From: Anoxybacteroides rupiense
GTDB taxonomy: Bacteria; Bacillota; Bacilli; Bacillales; Anoxybacillaceae
Length of the DNA: 64,000 bases
Direction of reading: 5' to 3'
NCBI RefSeq assembly: GCF_014196195.1
Contig: NZ_JACIDF010000011.1
Span: 45,327 to 109,326 of the forward strand
Shown piece by piece: positions 27,889 through 36,827 of the stretch. Positions within the stretch are counted from its first letter, which is position 1. Each line of letters opens with the position of its first letter. The notes under the pieces are model-generated. The model was not told the DNA's origin, ran no database searches, and saw only the letters and a list, made by a program, of their open reading frames with translations. Position numbers and translations under genes: made by a program.

Positions 27889-29229
27889 ATGATGAATATG
27901 AGGAGATATATATTTGACCCTCCGAAAGTGCTAGTGGCGGGTTTTGCACTCATTATTTTGCTAGGTGCAACGCTATTAACGCTTCCGGTTGCTACAAACG
28001 ATGGCAAGGGGCTTCCGTGGATTGATGCTTTATTTACAGCGACATCAGCAACCTGCGTGACAGGGCTTGTCGTAGTGGATACAGGAACGACGTTTACGTT
28101 ATTTGGACAGCTGGTGATTTTAGCTTTAATTCAGGTTGGCGGTTTAGGGTTTATGACCTTTGCCACATTTTTTGCTTTTTTAATCGGCAAACGCATCTCA
28201 TTAAAAGAGCGGCTTCTGCTTCAAGAAGCATTAAATAACTTGTCAATTGAGGGAATCGTCCGGCTTGTCAAACGGATATTGGTGTTTACAGTAGTCATCG
28301 AATTGATCGGGGGGCTGCTGTTGACGATTCGCTTTGCCTTCGATATGCCTCTAGCAAAGGCGTTTTATTTTGGAATGTTTCATGCCATTTCCAACTTTAA
28401 TAATGCTGGATTTGATTTAATGGGCGAATTTCGCAGCCTGACAGGATACGTGGAGGACCCTGTTGTCACTCTTGTCGTATGTGCATTAATTACGCTTGGC
28501 GGAATCGGGTTTATCGTTATGAACGAAATATATGAATACCGGCAAACGCGCCGCTTTTCGTTGCATACCAAATTAGTTTTGATAACGAGCGGTCTGCTTG
28601 TTGTGTTCGGTACGCTGTTTATTTTTTTATTGGAGTTTCATAACTCCAAAACATTGCAACCGTTGTCCCCGTTAGGGAAATTTTTGGCATCCCTTTTTCA
28701 AGCCGTAACGCCGCGAACTGCTGGAGCGAACACATTAAACATTCCGGATTTAACGCAGCCTACGCTGTTCCTCATTATTTTCCTTATGTTTGTCGGGGCA
28801 TCGCCAGGGTCGACAGGTGGAGGAATTAAGACCACAACTTTTGTAACCCTTTTAGGGGCGGTTTGGTCGCAAATTAAGGGAAAAGAAGATGTTACTTTCT
28901 TTAAGAAACGGATTGTTTATGACACGATTTATAAGGCATTGACCGTGACATTAAGCGGTTTATTTATCGTCATAGTAATTACAATGCTGTTAACGATTAC
29001 AGAGCCCGGCCAAGATTTTTTAATGATTTTATTTGAGGCCACATCAGCGTTTGGTACGGTTGGTTTGTCGATGGGATTGACCCCGCAGCTGTCTCCGATC
29101 GGAAAGGTGTTGATTATGTTAACGATGTTTGCCGGCCGTGTAGGTCCGTTGACGATTGCTTATGCTGTTACGTTGCATCGCAAGCCCGATCCGTTTCGTT
29201 ATCCAAAGGGGAGAATTATGATTGGATAA
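27889..29229 (+). CDS. ktrB: TrkH/KtrB-family potassium channel subunit
   Basis: A 446-residue membrane protein with four membrane-pore-membrane repeats of the Trk/Ktr/HKT type. Filter-like segments are visible at T-S-A-T-C-V-T-G-L, S-N-F-N-N-A-G-F-D-L, T-P-R-T-A-G-A-N and S-A-F-G-T-V-G-L-S. The ATG at 27889 follows AGGGAGG by 10 nt; the frame extends further upstream but without a ribosome site. Length fits B. subtilis KtrB/KtrD. No KtrA/KtrC (RCK) partner gene is adjacent, so it may be a KtrD-like orphan. A second K+ importer under c-di-AMP control follows. Confidence 0.88.
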   Translation: MMNMRRYIFDPPKVLVAGFALIILLGATLLTLPVATNDGKGLPWIDALFTATSATCVTGLVVVDTGTTFTLFGQLVILALIQVGGLGFMTFATFFAFLIGKRISLKERLLLQEALNNLSIEGIVRLVKRILVFTVVIELIGGLLLTIRFAFDMPLAKAFYFGMFHAISNFNNAGFDLMGEFRSLTGYVEDPVVTLVVCALITLGGIGFIVMNEIYEYRQTRRFSLHTKLVLITSGLLVVFGTLFIFLLEFHNSKTLQPLSPLGKFLASLFQAVTPRTAGANTLNIPDLTQPTLFLIIFLMFVGASPGSTGGGIKTTTFVTLLGAVWSQIKGKEDVTFFKKRIVYDTIYKALTVTLSGLFIVIVITMLLTITEPGQDFLMILFEATSAFGTVGLSMGLTPQLSPIGKVLIMLTMFAGRVGPLTIAYAVTLHRKPDPFRYPKGRIMIG

Positions 29230-29329
29230 AAAACGTTAAAAATCAAAGCAAGCGTGAGAAAACAGCAAAAATAAAAGTAAAACGACAATAAAATACGGTT
29301 ATTCCTTCCAAATCTCTTCTTTCTGCTTC

Positions 29330-29358
29330 TTTACAATAAAAATCGAAGAGAGTAAGAT
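29330..29358 (+). promoter_or_regulatory. Probable promoter of riboswitch-kimA transcript
   Basis: TTTACA (29330-29335), 17 bp, TAAGAT (29353-29358), directly before the riboswitch. Confidence 0.5.
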
Positions 29359-29381
29359 AACACCTATAATTCATAGATACA

Positions 29382-29514
29382 TGAATCGCTGAATCCGTTA
29401 TGGAGCGGGGGAACCAATATTGTAACCATTTTGTTACTTGGGGTGAATCCTTAAATAGGAGGGGCTACTCTCATAGTCCCAACCCGACAGCTAACCTCGT
29501 AAGCGTTTTGGGAG
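29382..29514 (+). promoter_or_regulatory. c-di-AMP riboswitch (ydaO/yuaA type)
   Basis: The conserved ydaO-yuaA aptamer core is recognisable: CGCTGAATCCGTTATGGAGC, GGGGGAACCAA, TTGGGGTGAATCC, AGGGGCTACTCTCATAGTCC, CAACCCGACAGCTAACCTCG and the closing TAAGCG. It is followed by a terminator (29535-29566) and then the K+ importer gene. Binding of c-di-AMP, high when K+ is plentiful, promotes termination and turns the gene off. Confidence 0.93.
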
Positions 29515-29534
29515 GGATGTGGAGCGCGCTGTGC

Positions 29535-29566
29535 AACCGTTAAGGACATCCTTGACGGTTTTTTGC
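29535..29566 (+). terminator. Riboswitch expression-platform terminator
   Basis: ACCGTTAAGGA pairs with TCCTTGACGGT (one G-U), followed by TTTTTG. It lies between aptamer and start codon. Confidence 0.85.
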
Positions 29567-29635
29567 GTTTTTGGGAATTCTATGTGTAAGCATAAAAAGT
29601 TCATGAGAAATTGATCGTTAAAAGGAGTAGAAATA

Positions 29636-31465
29636 ATGGCGTCATTAAAACGTTTATTAATTGGTTCGCCGATGGAGACGAAGCGGCTGAAGCATGAGAA
29701 ATTGCCGAAATGGAAAGCGTTGGCTGTATTCTCATCTGATGCTCTATCATCGGTTGCGTATGCAACAGAGGAAATTTTGCTTGTGCTGATGTTGTTAGGA
29801 ACGAGCGTGTTTTTCTATTCGTTGCCGATTGCGTTAGCGATTATAGTACTGCTTTTGGTTGTCACACTATCTTATCGGCAAATTATTTATGCCTTCCCTT
29901 CAGGCGGGGGCGCCTATGTGGTGGCGCGGGATCATTTGGGCACGACGACAAGCTTGGTCGCTGGTGCAGCGCTCATGATTGATTACGTTCTTACGGTGGC
30001 TGTTAGCATTAGCTCTGGTGTTGCGGCGCTTACATCGGCTTTTCCCGCTTTGCTTTCTTGGAAAGTCGAAATCGCCGTACTTCTTGTGCTATTGCTTATG
30101 ATTTTAAATCTTCGCGGCATTACAGAATCCGCCACTGTCTTTGCGTATCCGACGTATTTGTTTATTATTTCTGTACTTGTGTTAATAGCTGTTGGCGGAT
30201 GGCAGCTTTGGCATGAAGGGTGGAACGGATTTAATCATAAAGAGCATGCTTCTTTTGAACATTTCTTTACATCTGGATATAGCATGTTTATTTTGTTTCG
30301 AGCGTTTGCATCCGGATGTTCAGCTATGACAGGAGTAGAGGCCATTAGTAACGGCGTTCCCTCCTTTAAGCCGGATTGCTCCAAAAATGCGGCGCTTACG
30401 ATGGGATGGATGTCTGTTTTATTGGGGACGATGTTTTTAGGGATAACGATTTTAGCTACAGGTTTTGGGGTAACACCTGTAGAGCATAAAACCGTTATTT
30501 CACAGATCGGCCATCATGTGTTTGGCAACAGCCTACTCTTTTATTTATTTCAGCTGATTACGATGCTTATTTTAGTTTTGGCGGCGAATACAAGCTTTGC
30601 TGGGTTTCCGCAGCTGGCATCCATTATTGCAAATGATCGATTTTTGCCAAGAAGTTTAGCAGCACGAGGAGATCGTCTAGTGTTTTCAAACGGTATTATT
30701 TTGCTTAGCGTATTAGCGATTCTTTTAATCATCTTGTTCCAGGGAGAAACTCATTCACTCATTCCACTTTACGCTGTTGGGGTTTTCCTCTCCTTTACGA
30801 TAGGCCAGGGAGGAATGGTGAAAAAATTATGGAAGGATAAGAAGCGTGCTACTACATTAGCTATGACGATGGCGGGTATGATCGCAACAGGATTGGTAAC
30901 GATTATTACGATTGTGGCTAAGTTCACGCAAGGAGCATGGCTTGTGATCTTGTCTATTCCGCTTCTCGTCATGATGTTTTACCGAATTCGTTCTCACTAC
31001 GATAATCTGGGCGAACAGTTAAAGCTTGATGAGCAAGAATGGGAGAGCCGAGAAAAGGTGATGAAACCAAAAGTGGTCATTCCGATTTCAGGAGTGAGTA
31101 AACTGGTAGCCCAGTCAATTCAATATGCGAGAAGTATTTCTGGGGATATTACCGCTATCTCCATTGTCTTTCATGAGGAAGAGGAGCAAAAGCTGCGTGC
31201 GAAATGGGAGAGATTTTATCCAAATATTGAATTAAAGGTCATTTATTCACCATATCGGACGATTCTTTCACCGATGCTCGACTATATTAGCCAACTGGAA
31301 AAAGAGACAATGGGAGCTCCTATTACAATTTTAATGCCGCAATTCATTGTGAAAAAATGGTGGCATACGCTGTTGCATAACCAGACAGCCATTTTCTTGC
31401 GTTTCTTTTTGATTTTGAAAAAGGATATTGTCATTGCTACATTGCCATATCACTTAAAAGAATAG
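29636..31465 (+). CDS. kimA: High-affinity potassium importer KimA (APC superfamily)
   Basis: A 609-residue protein of normal KimA (YdaO) size. About twelve membrane helices (to about residue 460) are followed by a cytoplasmic C-terminal domain. The N-terminal S-S-D-A-L-S-S-V-A-Y-A-T-E-E segment is characteristic of the family. It imports K+ with protons at low external K+. The preceding c-di-AMP riboswitch is strong supporting evidence. ATG 29636 has AAAGGAG upstream. Confidence 0.93.
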   Translation: MASLKRLLIGSPMETKRLKHEKLPKWKALAVFSSDALSSVAYATEEILLVLMLLGTSVFFYSLPIALAIIVLLLVVTLSYRQIIYAFPSGGGAYVVARDHLGTTTSLVAGAALMIDYVLTVAVSISSGVAALTSAFPALLSWKVEIAVLLVLLLMILNLRGITESATVFAYPTYLFIISVLVLIAVGGWQLWHEGWNGFNHKEHASFEHFFTSGYSMFILFRAFASGCSAMTGVEAISNGVPSFKPDCSKNAALTMGWMSVLLGTMFLGITILATGFGVTPVEHKTVISQIGHHVFGNSLLFYLFQLITMLILVLAANTSFAGFPQLASIIANDRFLPRSLAARGDRLVFSNGIILLSVLAILLIILFQGETHSLIPLYAVGVFLSFTIGQGGMVKKLWKDKKRATTLAMTMAGMIATGLVTIITIVAKFTQGAWLVILSIPLLVMMFYRIRSHYDNLGEQLKLDEQEWESREKVMKPKVVIPISGVSKLVAQSIQYARSISGDITAISIVFHEEEEQKLRAKWERFYPNIELKVIYSPYRTILSPMLDYISQLEKETMGAPITILMPQFIVKKWWHTLLHNQTAIFLRFFLILKKDIVIATLPYHLKE

Positions 31466-31594
31466 CTGCAGGAAATGTCGAGGCAGGGAAAAATATTTCC
31501 CCGGAAATCGAACAGTGTCGAATATGGTATATAGAGCATGAACGAGTTTCCCTTGCGATTGGTGATGCATATAGTATCGCAGGGGGAACGAACA

Positions 31595-32260
31595 ATGCTA
31601 AAATATGTATCTATGGTGATGTTGGCTTTAGCGGTAAGCCTAGATAGCTTGAGTGTTGGCGTGACATATGGGCTGCGGAAGATGAAGTTCCCGCTCTCAT
31701 CCATGATTGTCATTGCTCTGTTTTCTGGCGCCATGCTGCTAGTATCCATGTACGTCGGAACATTTCTTATACCATGGCTGCCTGTTCGGGTCGAGCAATC
31801 GTTGGCTGCATTCATTTTAATTGCGCTAGGTGTATGGGCGATTTACAATGTATTAAAAAAGCGTGAAGATGAGCTTGAAGAGGCGATGTCTGAATCACCT
31901 GCCACTTCAAAAACAGTGAGAATATGGCGTGTTCATTTGAAGCGATTTGGGATTGTCATCCAAGTACTGAAGCGCCCTTCATTAGCCGATCTTGATGGAT
32001 CAGGCAGCATCAGTGCAAAAGAAGCGATGCTCATCGGTTTCGCGTTATCAATGGATGCGTTCGGTGCCGGCCTAAGCGCTTCATTTCTTGGATATCAGCC
32101 GCTTGTTCTTGCTTTGCTCGTATCTGTCATGAACGTAGTCTTTATTCGTTTTGGCCTGAGAGCAGGCTACAAATTTTCGAATGTGAAAATCATGAAAAAA
32201 GCGACAATGGTCCCGGGAATGATTTTAATTTTTCTCGGGTTGATGAAAATGTTTGTGTAG
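31595..32260 (+). CDS. ytaF: Sporulation membrane protein YtaF (MntP-like fold)
   Basis: A 221-residue protein with two three-helix halves related to the MntP manganese exporter fold (A-V-S-L-D-S-L-S-V-G near residue 14 and A-L-S-M-D-A-F-G-A-G near 145). Between them is D-L-D-G-S-G-S-I-S-A-K-E (about 128-139), which looks like a calcium-binding EF-hand loop and is usual for YtaF. Start ATG 31595 has AGGGGG 8 nt upstream. The transport role is unproven. Confidence 0.85.
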   Translation: MLKYVSMVMLALAVSLDSLSVGVTYGLRKMKFPLSSMIVIALFSGAMLLVSMYVGTFLIPWLPVRVEQSLAAFILIALGVWAIYNVLKKREDELEEAMSESPATSKTVRIWRVHLKRFGIVIQVLKRPSLADLDGSGSISAKEAMLIGFALSMDAFGAGLSASFLGYQPLVLALLVSVMNVVFIRFGLRAGYKFSNVKIMKKATMVPGMILIFLGLMKMFV

Positions 32261-32263
32261 CCT

Positions 32264-32302
32264 AAAAAATCCTAAAGGCCTTGCTTGCCTTTAGGATTTT
32301 TT
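32264..32302 (+). terminator. Terminator after ytaF
   Basis: A 16-bp perfect stem, AAAAAATCCTAAAGGC with its complement, around a 7-nt loop. Confidence 0.9.
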
Positions 32303-32701
32303 GAATCTTGCTTTTGGAGAGCATAAGTGTTCCGTTATATTTATCCATCGTAGAAATCGGATGGAGCGAATAGTTTTCGGAAAAGAAAGTCATGGATTTT
32401 TTCGGCACCCGAAAGCAAACGTTAACCTGTTTTTGCTAACCAAATATGTAAAAGAGCCATAGGCAACGCGCTGTTTCATAATGAACGCGGTATTGCCCGA
32501 ACATTCGCTTGCTTAAAATCAGCCTGAATTTTACATGTTTAAAAGCTAAGTTTCGTTTGACTAACCTGCGGCTTCTTGAACATCATCCACCGAGAAGTCT
32601 CCCGTCTCTTAATAGAGTGGAGGAGTTTTTATTCGTTTGCTTGAATCCTTCTTTTGCCTTCGTTCGTAAACAAAATAGCATAATCATGAGGAGGGTAAAG
32701 T
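32303..32701. other. Intergenic region with second IS200/IS605-like end fragment
   Basis: No gene. CACCGAGAAGTCTCCC at 32590-32605 is followed by GTCTCT-TAAT-AGAG and GGAGGAG, forming an imperfect hairpin like the right end of IS200/IS605 elements. The same 16-mer occurs at 22656. No transposase or TnpB is present. Confidence 0.45.
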
Positions 32702-33670
32702 ATGTTTAAGAAACTATTGTCGAAGCTCGGTGTGGACTCTGCAAAAGTGAATCTTATTTTACAGCAGCCCCATGTGCGACTTGGCGAAAAGATAGAAGGA
32801 GAGTTTATCATTGAAGGAGGAACGGTAGAACAGCATATCCGCAAACTCGATGTGGAACTGCATCTTATTGTACGTCATAACGGCCAAGAATATCGCCGCG
32901 CAGTAGCAGTCATTCCGGTTGCTCCGTCATTTACTGTGCATGCAGGAGAGAGAAAAGTATGGCCGTTTTCTTATATCGTTCCGCTTCATTTACCGATTAC
33001 ACGCTACAGCGTTGATTATATATTTGTTACACGTCTTGATATTGCTGATGGAGTCGATGCGATGGATAAAGATGCTGTGCGGATTTTGCCGCCAGCTCCA
33101 TTGGAAAAGCTGTTTGCCGCATTGGACAAGCTCGATTTTCGGGAAAAAGCGGATTCTGGAAAAATCACTACGTATGGCCAGGAGTTTGCGTTTTTCCCAG
33201 TAGGAGAGTTTCGCGGCATCATTCAAGAAGTGGAATGTTTCGTTTTCTTTGAAGAACAGGGACTGCGCTTGCGGCTGGAAGTAGATGTGTTAAGCGGATC
33301 TTATGGCTATGGGGAGATAGAATTAAAACGGGATATCTTTTTCACATATGATGAAATGAATGAGGAAGAAGCCGTTATGCAAAAGCTTCGTTTATTATTG
33401 CAGGAAATGGTGCAACAGCCTCGTGTTCATCCCAGTGTCCATTCCGCTCCTTTTTATCCGCAGGCTGCTCCATACAGCTCTCATTCTGCACGTCATTCTC
33501 ACGGAATGATGGGGGCGATTGGCGGATTTGCGGCCGGAATGCTTGCGGGCATGGTGGCGGAAGAACTGCTTGATGATGTCATAGACAATGCCTTTGATCT
33601 GGATGATGGAGTAGAAGATATCGTGGATGATTGGTTGGACGGAGATGATGATGGCGGCGATTGGCTGTGA
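32702..33670 (+). CDS. spo0M: Sporulation-control protein Spo0M (arrestin-like)
   Basis: A 322-residue protein whose first 220 residues match Spo0M: M-F-K-K-L-L-S-K-L-G, V-R-L-G-E-K-I-E-G-E-F and the beta-sandwich arrestin fold. B. subtilis Spo0M has about 258 residues. This one continues with a His/Ser/Pro linker (about 250-275), a glycine-rich amphipathic helix (G-G-F-A-A-G-M-L-A-G) and a highly acidic tail ending D-D-D-G-G-D-W-L. Spo0M affects phosphorelay-dependent sporulation. The ATG follows GGAGGG. Confidence 0.9.
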   Translation: MFKKLLSKLGVDSAKVNLILQQPHVRLGEKIEGEFIIEGGTVEQHIRKLDVELHLIVRHNGQEYRRAVAVIPVAPSFTVHAGERKVWPFSYIVPLHLPITRYSVDYIFVTRLDIADGVDAMDKDAVRILPPAPLEKLFAALDKLDFREKADSGKITTYGQEFAFFPVGEFRGIIQEVECFVFFEEQGLRLRLEVDVLSGSYGYGEIELKRDIFFTYDEMNEEEAVMQKLRLLLQEMVQQPRVHPSVHSAPFYPQAAPYSSHSARHSHGMMGAIGGFAAGMLAGMVAEELLDDVIDNAFDLDDGVEDIVDDWLDGDDDGGDWL

Positions 33671-33817
33671 TGAACGGAACGGTACAGGTTCATTTTATGC
33701 TTTTCGCTTATTGATTGAAATGTGAACGCAAGTGGTGAGTGATTCATTAGCCCTTTGTCGTGTGGCTAGTGAATGGCGTATAATCTAGCCAAATGCACGT
33801 TCACCATGAATCAGAGA

Positions 33818-33856
33818 AGCGCTTGGCAGGAAAAGGGGACGGACGGCCAAGCGCTT
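33818..33856. terminator. Hairpin after spo0M
   Basis: An 11-bp perfect stem, AAGCGCTTGGC with its complement, and a 17-nt loop. No T-run follows, so termination is uncertain. Confidence 0.4.
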
Positions 33857-33983
33857 TAACATCTAGAGAAATAAGCAAGCACGGTTATTTATGAACGGCG
33901 CCGCATTTTTTAGTGACGTTTTTCTCCATTTTTATATATATAGTAAATGGCGATGGGCCGATTGTTATGAGGTGGAGAAAAAC

Positions 33984-34040
33984 ATGAATACCGACATCCG
34001 CCATTTGGCATGGCATAAGACACTAGAGCTGCATGAATGA
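33984..34040 (+). pseudogene. 5' remnant of a CotF-like spore coat gene
   Basis: An 18-codon frame with a good ribosome site (GAGGTGGAG) encodes MNTDIRHLAWHKTLELHE and then stops. H-L-A-W-H-x-T-L-E-x-H-E is the typical beginning of CotF/YhcQ-type spore coat proteins. The rest of the gene is gone; a terminator follows within 60 bp, which suggests an internal deletion. Confidence 0.6.
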
Positions 34041-34096
34041 ATGGGTGAATAAAAAAGCCATTTTGTTCAGTCTTCTGTTTCATAAATAACGTGGCA

Positions 34097-34128
34097 GGAG
34101 GGCAAGTCTATAGACTTGCCCTTTGTTA
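34097..34128 (+). terminator. Terminator after coat-gene remnant
   Basis: AGGGCAAGTCT pairs with its complement across ATA, followed by TTGTT. It also faces the end of the minus-strand DinB gene. Confidence 0.75.
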
Positions 34129-34195
34129 TCGGTTTTACAAAGATGGCTTATGATGATAGGAATGCCAACCATGTTTTCGCTCAAACCATTCTTGG

Positions 34196-34660
34196 CTAAC
34201 CACGTTTAATGAAGAATGGAAGCGTTTCGTGCCCCATTTCGCGCACATAGACAAACAGTTGGCCTTTATGGTGGATTTCGTGGTCCATGGCTGTTTGCAG
34301 AAATTGGGCAACAGAAAAAGGCGCGCCAAAAATTTTGGTTAGATCAAGCGTACGCTCAAAATCCTCATCTGTTAAAGATTCTAACAAGTTTTTTGTTTTT
34401 TCTGTGTACACTTCCGCTAGCTTACGAAGGTCGGTTTCATTTTCTTCGATTTTTTCAGTCAATACCCTCGGATTTCCTTCTTTCGCTGTTTGAGCGAACT
34501 GATAGAAGGTAAACAGCATATGGGTAGCCAGTTCCTTTGCCGACATAGAAGTTGGCGCCGGCTTGTAATCGTAACGTTCAGGCTCAATTTTTTGAATGAG
34601 TTCGACCGTTACGTGGCGATGTGATAAAAAGTATTGGACAAATTGCTGAGCGCGGCTCAT
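34196..34660 (-). CDS. DinB-family protein
   Basis: A 154-residue four-helix DinB/YfiT-like protein. The metal site is suggested by an early histidine (H-R-H-V-T), H in L-A-T-H-M-L and D-H-E-I-H-H-K-G-Q-L near residue 128. The family includes bacillithiol-dependent transferases and proteins of unknown role; nothing nearby points to a function. Confidence 0.85.
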   Translation of the reverse strand: MSRAQQFVQYFLSHRHVTVELIQKIEPERYDYKPAPTSMSAKELATHMLFTFYQFAQTAKEGNPRVLTEKIEENETDLRKLAEVYTEKTKNLLESLTDEDFERTLDLTKIFGAPFSVAQFLQTAMDHEIHHKGQLFVYVREMGHETLPFFIKRG

Positions 34661-35194
34661 AAACAGTCTCTCCTTTGATCATCAAATTTTTCCTAGCCTT
34701 ATGTTAAAATGAAAATCAGTTTTTTGCAAAAAATAGGTTTTCGATTGGGCTCATTTGGCTTGGAAATAAGGGGATGCTCTTTGTTTCGTTGACCGGCTAT
34801 GTGTTTTGGTTAGGGGAATTTTGCCTTTGTTCGTTCGTAACACGCAAGGATTGATCATGGAATCTGCAGCTTTTTCACAAAAGCGGTTTTACACGGTGTT
34901 CATCCTTCTGATTGTATGGATCTGGGATTGGATGTGCAAGGTTTGCCTGCTTAGGAAAAGGCTCAGACAAAAGGTTAGTTTTTAAAAAACACATGGCGAT
35001 CGTTTGCTGAGTTTTGCCATCTAAATGGAGGAGGATGCGGAATGAAGATACATATCGTTTTTAGCAAGCAACGGCAGGAGGACTAGAAGTGGCGAGATTG
35101 AAATAACGGGAGTATATTTAAGAGGAGTGAAATATAAGCAGGGCGCTGCGGGGATTTACAGAGGAATCCTTGATCCCCGCAACATTTCTGCTTA
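34661..35194. other. 534-bp region with only tiny or decayed frames
   Basis: A 42-codon frame (34857-34985) encodes a peptide with one hydrophobic segment (F-I-L-L-I-V-W-I-W-D-W). A 14-codon frame at 35042 has a very strong GGAGGAGG site but stops at once. Both may be gene fragments. A 9-bp stem (TGCGGGGAT/ATCCCCGCA, 35148-35182) may end the minus-strand acyltransferase transcript. Confidence 0.4.
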
Positions 35195-36196
35195 TCATCG
35201 AGACAGCAGCTGCTTTTTCAAAGGAATGCGGCATTCTGCAATCGGTTTGACGATACGAATGACGGGTCTGCTTCCCAGTAAAAATATCAGGGCTATTGAA
35301 ATAATGATTAGTAACGGATAGCCGTTAATTTTAGCAATGATATCCGGAAAAGGCGTCGCGTCGTGCAAATATTTTAAAATAAACCCATGCAAAATATACA
35401 CATAGAACGTTCTCGTCCCAAGCGTAGAAATGGTCAACTTTCTTTCCGGAATCAGTGCCAGAAAACAAAACGTCATGAAAAAGCTAGCCATATACAGAAG
35501 CAGCTTAAAGAGAACGCCTGTTTCCTCGCTGACGCCTAAGGTCGTGTAGGATTTGGAACCGTACAACCATTCTGCAGATGAGCTAGGAGCCATCCAGTAA
35601 ATGACCAGAAAAGCGCATAATAAAGCGACTCCTGCTGCGAGGCGAAAGCGCTTTTCCAACAGAATCGAAAAATGCTTCTTTTTCAGCAAAAAGCCAAATA
35701 AGAAAAACGGAAAAAACGTAAATGTACGAGACAAGCTTAAAAACTTTTCCACATCGGTAAATCCGATAAGAATCCCTAGCAATATGGTTAAACCAATCGA
35801 ATAGATTTTCGGCAGCTTCGCGAAAAGATACAGCATCACATTCCACGTAAACAAGCTTAATAAAAACCATAGTCCCCAATGCGGAACAAGAAAATCTAAA
35901 GAAAGATCGTCTTGTTCATACAAGAAGGCATAGTAAAGGGAATAAATCAGCTGGAAAACAAAATACGGAAGCAGAATTTTCTTGGCCATCTTTTTTAAAT
36001 AGCCTTTTTTATGGAAGTTTTTTGAGAAATATCCTGAAATCAAAACAAACGCCGGCATATGAAATAAGAAAATCCAAACATACACACTATGGACCAATTC
36101 GTTTTTTTCGATATACGGACGCAGAAAATGTCCTAAAACCACCAAAAAAATCAGAAAGAGTTTCGCATTATCAAAATAATAATCTCGCTCTTTCAT
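35195..36196 (-). CDS. Acyltransferase family 3 membrane protein
   Basis: A 333-residue integral membrane O-acyltransferase with about ten helices. The family start is present: Y-F-D-N-A-K-L-F-L-I-F-L-V-V-L-G-H near residue 5, with the catalytic histidine in V-L-G-H, and F-H-M-P-A-F-V-L-I-S-G-Y-F. It resembles fucose-4-O-acetylase-like proteins such as B. subtilis YkrP. It probably acetylates a surface polysaccharide. The ATG at 36196 has GGGAGGA upstream. Confidence 0.82.
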   Translation of the reverse strand: MKERDYYFDNAKLFLIFLVVLGHFLRPYIEKNELVHSVYVWIFLFHMPAFVLISGYFSKNFHKKGYLKKMAKKILLPYFVFQLIYSLYYAFLYEQDDLSLDFLVPHWGLWFLLSLFTWNVMLYLFAKLPKIYSIGLTILLGILIGFTDVEKFLSLSRTFTFFPFFLFGFLLKKKHFSILLEKRFRLAAGVALLCAFLVIYWMAPSSSAEWLYGSKSYTTLGVSEETGVLFKLLLYMASFFMTFCFLALIPERKLTISTLGTRTFYVYILHGFILKYLHDATPFPDIIAKINGYPLLIIISIALIFLLGSRPVIRIVKPIAECRIPLKKQLLSR

Positions 36197-36238
36197 TTTT
36201 TCCTCCCAATCCATATTTTTATTGAAGATGTACGGCAT

Positions 36239-36827
36239 AGGTTCATCATATAAAACCTATTCTAACATAAATTTTTACAAAGAAACTGTGCATTTGCTTC
36301 TAGGAAGAATGTGCTAAATGATTCATGCAACTTGGAAAATAGACAAAATTTCGGAATAATGTGGTACTTCTGTACTGTAAAAACAGAATATCTTTTGCTT
36401 GATGGCTACCCGTCATTTTCATGGCAGTGAGAGGTTGGATGATTTCGAGCTTTGTCACGCGAATACATAATGAAGGCAAGTCTACAGAAAGATTTTTGAT
36501 TGTCAAGTTTCCAGCGCAAGGATCTTCTAACGACAGATGTGTTGGTGATCCAATAAGAATCAATGGCCATCGCTTTTGTTAAGTCCGATCAGTCTGTATT
36601 TTTTAGTAAAATAAAGTACAATCCACCCTTGTGATATGCATATTCGATCAAATGCTCAACTGTTCTAGGCATGTATTCTCTTTTGCAAAGCCCTGTTTGG
36701 CTGCTTTCATGACTCTTCTTTAACGCTCCATTAAGTTTCAATTTTTAATGTATCAGCCTTCATTATTATTTCTCCCTTGGCCCAGTTACAAATAGAGACT
36801 GTTAACTCAAATGAGATAGGAGCAGAA
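36239..36827. other. Region without a confident gene
   Basis: A minus-strand frame (36300-36563, 87 codons) has protein-like composition (I-L-I-G-S-P-T, A-G-N-L-T-I-K-N-L) but no ribosome site and an abrupt end; it may be the tail of a lost gene. Nothing else was recognised. Confidence 0.35.
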
